Assembly (NCBI GenBank): GCA_050999295.1
Contig: JBPCPI010000041.1
Span: forward strand, 1-11,169
Reading direction: 5' to 3'
DNA length: 11,169 bases
Source: JACCQS01 sp050999295
GTDB lineage: Bacteria; Actinomycetota; Actinomycetes; Mycobacteriales; Geodermatophilaceae
In this document: piece after piece, positions 8,975-11,169 of the stretch
Numbering within the stretch: position 1 is the stretch's first letter
Layout: each line of letters opens with the position of its first letter
Translations under genes and position numbers: made by a program
The notes under the pieces: generated by a model
Seen by the model: only the letters and a program-made list of their open reading frames with translations
The model's database searches: none
Told to the model about the DNA's origin: nothing

Positions 8975-10048
8975 ATGCGGATTGTGATCACCGGCGCGAG
9001 CGGCAACGTGGGTACGGCGCTACTTCGACGCCTGGCCGCTGATTCGGCGCACCATCAGGTCACCGGGCTGTGTCGACGGCCCCCCGACCCGGTTCCGCCC
9101 TATGACCATATCGACTGGGTCGCGCTGGACCTAGCCGATCCCAAGGCTGAACGCAACCTCGAGCCGTCGTTGCGCGGAGCTGACGCCGTCGTCCATCTGG
9201 CTTGGGCCTTTCAGCCCTCGCATGACACCGACTATCTAGAGCGCCTGGATGTCGGCGGAACCCGTGCGGTCCTCAACGCCGCCGATCGGGCCGGCGTCGG
9301 GCATCTGGTCCACATGTCCTCGGTCGGCGCCTACTCCCCCGGCCCGGACGAGGACCGAGTGGACGAATCGTGGCCGGTCAACGGCATAACCTCCCTGGCC
9401 TACAGCGAGCACAAGGTCGCCGCGGAGCGGCTGCTGGACGCCTACCTGGCGAGCCAGCCGGATGGCATGCGGATCGCGCGCATGCGCCCGGCCTTCGTGC
9501 TGCAGCGCGATGCCGGGAGCGCCCTGTTGCGGTACGGGGTTCCTGGATTCGTCCCGGCGGCAGCCGTACGGTGGCTTCCGGTTCTTCCGTTGGACCGCCG
9601 GCTGGTCGTCCAGGGCGTGCACCCGCACGACCTCGCCGACGCGGTCGTGCGGGTGCTGGAGCGAGGATCGACGGGGGCGTTCAACGTCGCGGCCGAGCCA
9701 CCGCTGACCCGTGCGGACTTCGCCGCGGCTCTGCGTGCGGTCCCCATCCACGTCCCAGCTGCCCTTATGCGTGGGATCACGTCGCTGACCTGGCGGGCCC
9801 GGCTGCAACCCCTGGATCCGGGGTGGATCGATCTGGCCTTCGCGGTGCCGCTCATGGATACCGGCCGGGCCCGTTCGGAACTCGATTGGCAGCCGACCAC
9901 CGACGCGCGGCAGGCACTGGCTGAGGCCGTCGCCGGCATGGCCCAGGCGGCGGGAACCGCCAGCCCGGCCCTCCGGCCGAGATCGTTCACCGACCAGCTG
10001 GCCAGGCTTGTCCGCCGCGGACCGATCGGCAGCCGCAAGCTGCCCTGA
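8975..10048 (+). CDS. NAD-dependent epimerase/dehydratase family protein (extended SDR)
   Basis: An extended short-chain dehydrogenase/reductase with a Rossmann fold; the substrate, commonly a nucleotide sugar or related alcohol/ketone, cannot be told from sequence. The 357-residue protein begins MRIVITGASGNVG, giving the GxxGxxG nucleotide-binding motif at 7-13. DLAD (about 52-55) and ADAVVHLAWAF follow, then HMSSVGAYS with catalytic serine at about 115-116 and the YSEHK catalytic pair Y143/K147. The C-terminal half contains HPHDLADAVVRVLE and GAFNVAAEPPLTRADF, typical of COG0451 proteins. The ATG at 8975 has only a weak GGGTAG site upstream and is supported by the Rossmann motif position. 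It shares a 90-bp divergent region with the LLM gene, so the two redox enzymes may be co-regulated. The last codons can form a 6-bp hairpin (10028-10044) with no T-tract. Confidence 0.9.
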   Translation: MRIVITGASGNVGTALLRRLAADSAHHQVTGLCRRPPDPVPPYDHIDWVALDLADPKAERNLEPSLRGADAVVHLAWAFQPSHDTDYLERLDVGGTRAVLNAADRAGVGHLVHMSSVGAYSPGPDEDRVDESWPVNGITSLAYSEHKVAAERLLDAYLASQPDGMRIARMRPAFVLQRDAGSALLRYGVPGFVPAAAVRWLPVLPLDRRLVVQGVHPHDLADAVVRVLERGSTGAFNVAAEPPLTRADFAAALRAVPIHVPAALMRGITSLTWRARLQPLDPGWIDLAFAVPLMDTGRARSELDWQPTTDARQALAEAVAGMAQAAGTASPALRPRSFTDQLARLVRRGPIGSRKLP

Positions 10049-10071
10049 ACACGGACTCGGTTCGGCTATAA

Positions 10072-10230
10072 GGCGGGCCTCCATTCCACATCGCGGCCGT
10101 CCTGCTCGGACATCTCAACCTGGACACCACCCACGGCTACACCGCGGCGTTTCACCGCGCACGTGATCGCCGCTCACCGAGGCGGCTCGACGATCCTGAT
10201 CCGCTGATCGCTTCCGACCAGTCAGAATGA
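10072..10230 (+). pseudogene. relic of a tyrosine recombinase (phage-type integrase) C-terminus
   Basis: Between the SDR and the ligase, reading frame 10072-10230 translates to HIAAVLLGHLNLDTTHGYTA from 10087, the conserved box of tyrosine recombinases around the histidine of LGH and the nucleophilic tyrosine of GYTA. The frame opens directly after a TAA (10069-10071) and has no start codon. The upstream catalytic domain is absent. After GYTAAF the frame diverges from family sequence, while another frame reads HVIAAHR, close to the usual EVIxAHQ continuation, indicating a frameshift. About 50 codons remain, so the fragment is not functional. It marks a past integration or recombination event upstream of the ligase. 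The motif match is by eye. Confidence 0.7.
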
Positions 10231-10234
10231 GTCA

Positions 10235-11169
10235 ATGAAGCTCCCAGTCATGCCGCCGGTCGCGCCGATGCTGGCCAAGTCGGTGCCCACAATCCCGCCC
10301 GGCGCCTCATACGAACCCAAATGGGATGGCTTCAGGAGCATATTTTTCCGGGACTTCGATGGGGTTGAGTTCGGCAGCCGTAACGAGAAGCCGATGACCC
10401 GGTACTTCCCGGAACTGGTCCAGGCGGTCAAAGCAGAGCTGCCCGAACGCTGCGTCATCGACGGTGAGATCGTCATCGCCACCCACGCCGGCCTGGACTT
10501 CGAGGCGCTGCAGCAGCGCATCCACCCCGCCGTCTCCCGCGTCACGATGCTGAGCATGAAGACTCCGGCGTCGTTCATCGCCTTCGACCTGTTGGCCCTC
10601 GGTGACGACGACTACACCGGCCGGCCGTTCAGTGAGCGTCGAGCCGCATTGGAGGCGGCCCTGGCCGACGTCCGGGCGCCGATCCACCTGACGCCGGCCA
10701 CCACCGATCACGACCTCGCGCAGCGATGGTTCACCGAGTTCGAGGGTGCCGGGCTCGACGGAGTCGTGGCCAAGCCACTCAACGGCACCTACCGGCCCGA
10801 CAAACGGGTCATGTTCAAGATCAAGCACGAACGCACCGCCGACTGCGTCGTCGCCGGCTACCGCGTCCACAAGAGCGGACCCGACGCGATCGGCTCACTC
10901 ATGCTCGGGCTCTACACCGACGACGAGGTGCTAAATTCGATCGGCGTCATCGGCGCCTTCCCCATGGCCAGACGCCGTGGGCTGTTCACCGAACTGCAGC
11001 CGCTGGTCACCGACTTCGACGACCACCCCTGGAACTGGGCCGCGCACGAGGCCGGCGAACGCACCCCCCGCAAAGGCGAGGGCTCACGCTGGAACGCTGG
11101 CAAGGATCTCTCCTTCGTGCCACTGCGACCAGAGCGAGTCGTCGAGGTGCGCTACGACCACATGGAAGG
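10235..11169 (+). CDS. ATP-dependent DNA ligase, LigC-like (3' end cut by window edge)
   Basis: Seals DNA nicks using ATP through a covalent lysyl-AMP. The open frame of 311 codons runs off the window. Motif I is KWDGFR with nucleophile K29, followed by GSRNEK (the RN pair), VIDGEIVI, motif III FIAFDLLAL, motif IV GLDGVVAK (K180) and motif V MFKIKHERTADCVVAGY (K195 and K197). The C-terminal OB-fold part has LNSIGVIGAFPMARRR and ends near RPERVVEVRYDHMEG. Mycobacterial LigC proteins of this type are about 350 residues, so roughly 40 residues are missing here. No polymerase or nuclease domain precedes it, so it is not LigD; these ligases act as backups in end joining or repair. ATG 10235 is 4 nt past the stop of the integrase relic and lacks a clear Shine-Dalgarno. 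Two further in-frame ATGs lie within 12 codons. Confidence 0.92.
   Translation, partial: MKLPVMPPVAPMLAKSVPTIPPGASYEPKWDGFRSIFFRDFDGVEFGSRNEKPMTRYFPELVQAVKAELPERCVIDGEIVIATHAGLDFEALQQRIHPAVSRVTMLSMKTPASFIAFDLLALGDDDYTGRPFSERRAALEAALADVRAPIHLTPATTDHDLAQRWFTEFEGAGLDGVVAKPLNGTYRPDKRVMFKIKHERTADCVVAGYRVHKSGPDAIGSLMLGLYTDDEVLNSIGVIGAFPMARRRGLFTELQPLVTDFDDHPWNWAAHEAGERTPRKGEGSRWNAGKDLSFVPLRPERVVEVRYDHME

Overview
The window is a high-GC chromosomal segment that reads as Actinomycetota. The evidence is the GC-biased third codon positions, GTG starts without Shine-Dalgarno sequences, an F420-type luciferase-like oxidoreductase, a debranching enzyme of the actinobacterial GlgX/TreX type, a class I PPK2, and DnaA boxes of the TTGTCCACA type used by Streptomyces and mycobacteria. 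The order or genus cannot be fixed from the sequence. There are eight protein genes, two of them cut by the window edges, plus one decayed gene fragment.

Layout. 1-833 (-): 5' part of uvrB, apparently transcribed from a leaderless promoter. 834-1614: about 780 bases without a protein gene. It holds four DnaA-box-like sites in one orientation at 22, 21 and 21 bp spacing (1128-1200). A fifth, inverted box overlaps the -35 of a well-formed promoter (1277-1305). Downstream of that promoter lies a sequence with the architecture of a ~295-nt structured RNA (about 1311-1608): its 5' and 3' ends can pair, it has internal UUCG hairpins, and it ends in a perfect 15-bp hairpin. 1615-3765 (+): glycogen debranching enzyme. 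3762-6284 (-): a polytopic membrane protein with a split alpha/beta-hydrolase signature, convergent with the debranching gene; the two stop codons overlap in the loop of a hairpin. 6300-7145 (-): polyphosphate kinase 2, upstream of the membrane protein in a likely operon. 7221-7958 (+): RibD C-terminal/dihydrofolate-reductase-like protein, divergent from ppk2. 7937-8884 (-): F420-dependent LLM oxidoreductase, overlapping the previous gene tail to tail by 22 bp. 8975-10048 (+): NAD-dependent epimerase-type SDR. 10072-10230 (+): a relic of a tyrosine recombinase C-terminus. 10235-end (+): ATP-dependent DNA ligase, cut by the window edge.

Most of the genes are ordinary accessory metabolism (glycogen, polyphosphate, redox enzymes) and DNA repair, with no single pathway joining them. 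The part that stands out is the uvrB-glgX intergenic region. Helically phased DnaA boxes, a promoter under one of them and a terminated, end-paired RNA suggest a replication-linked regulatory locus. Everything about its function is inference from sequence; no family was recognised for the RNA.
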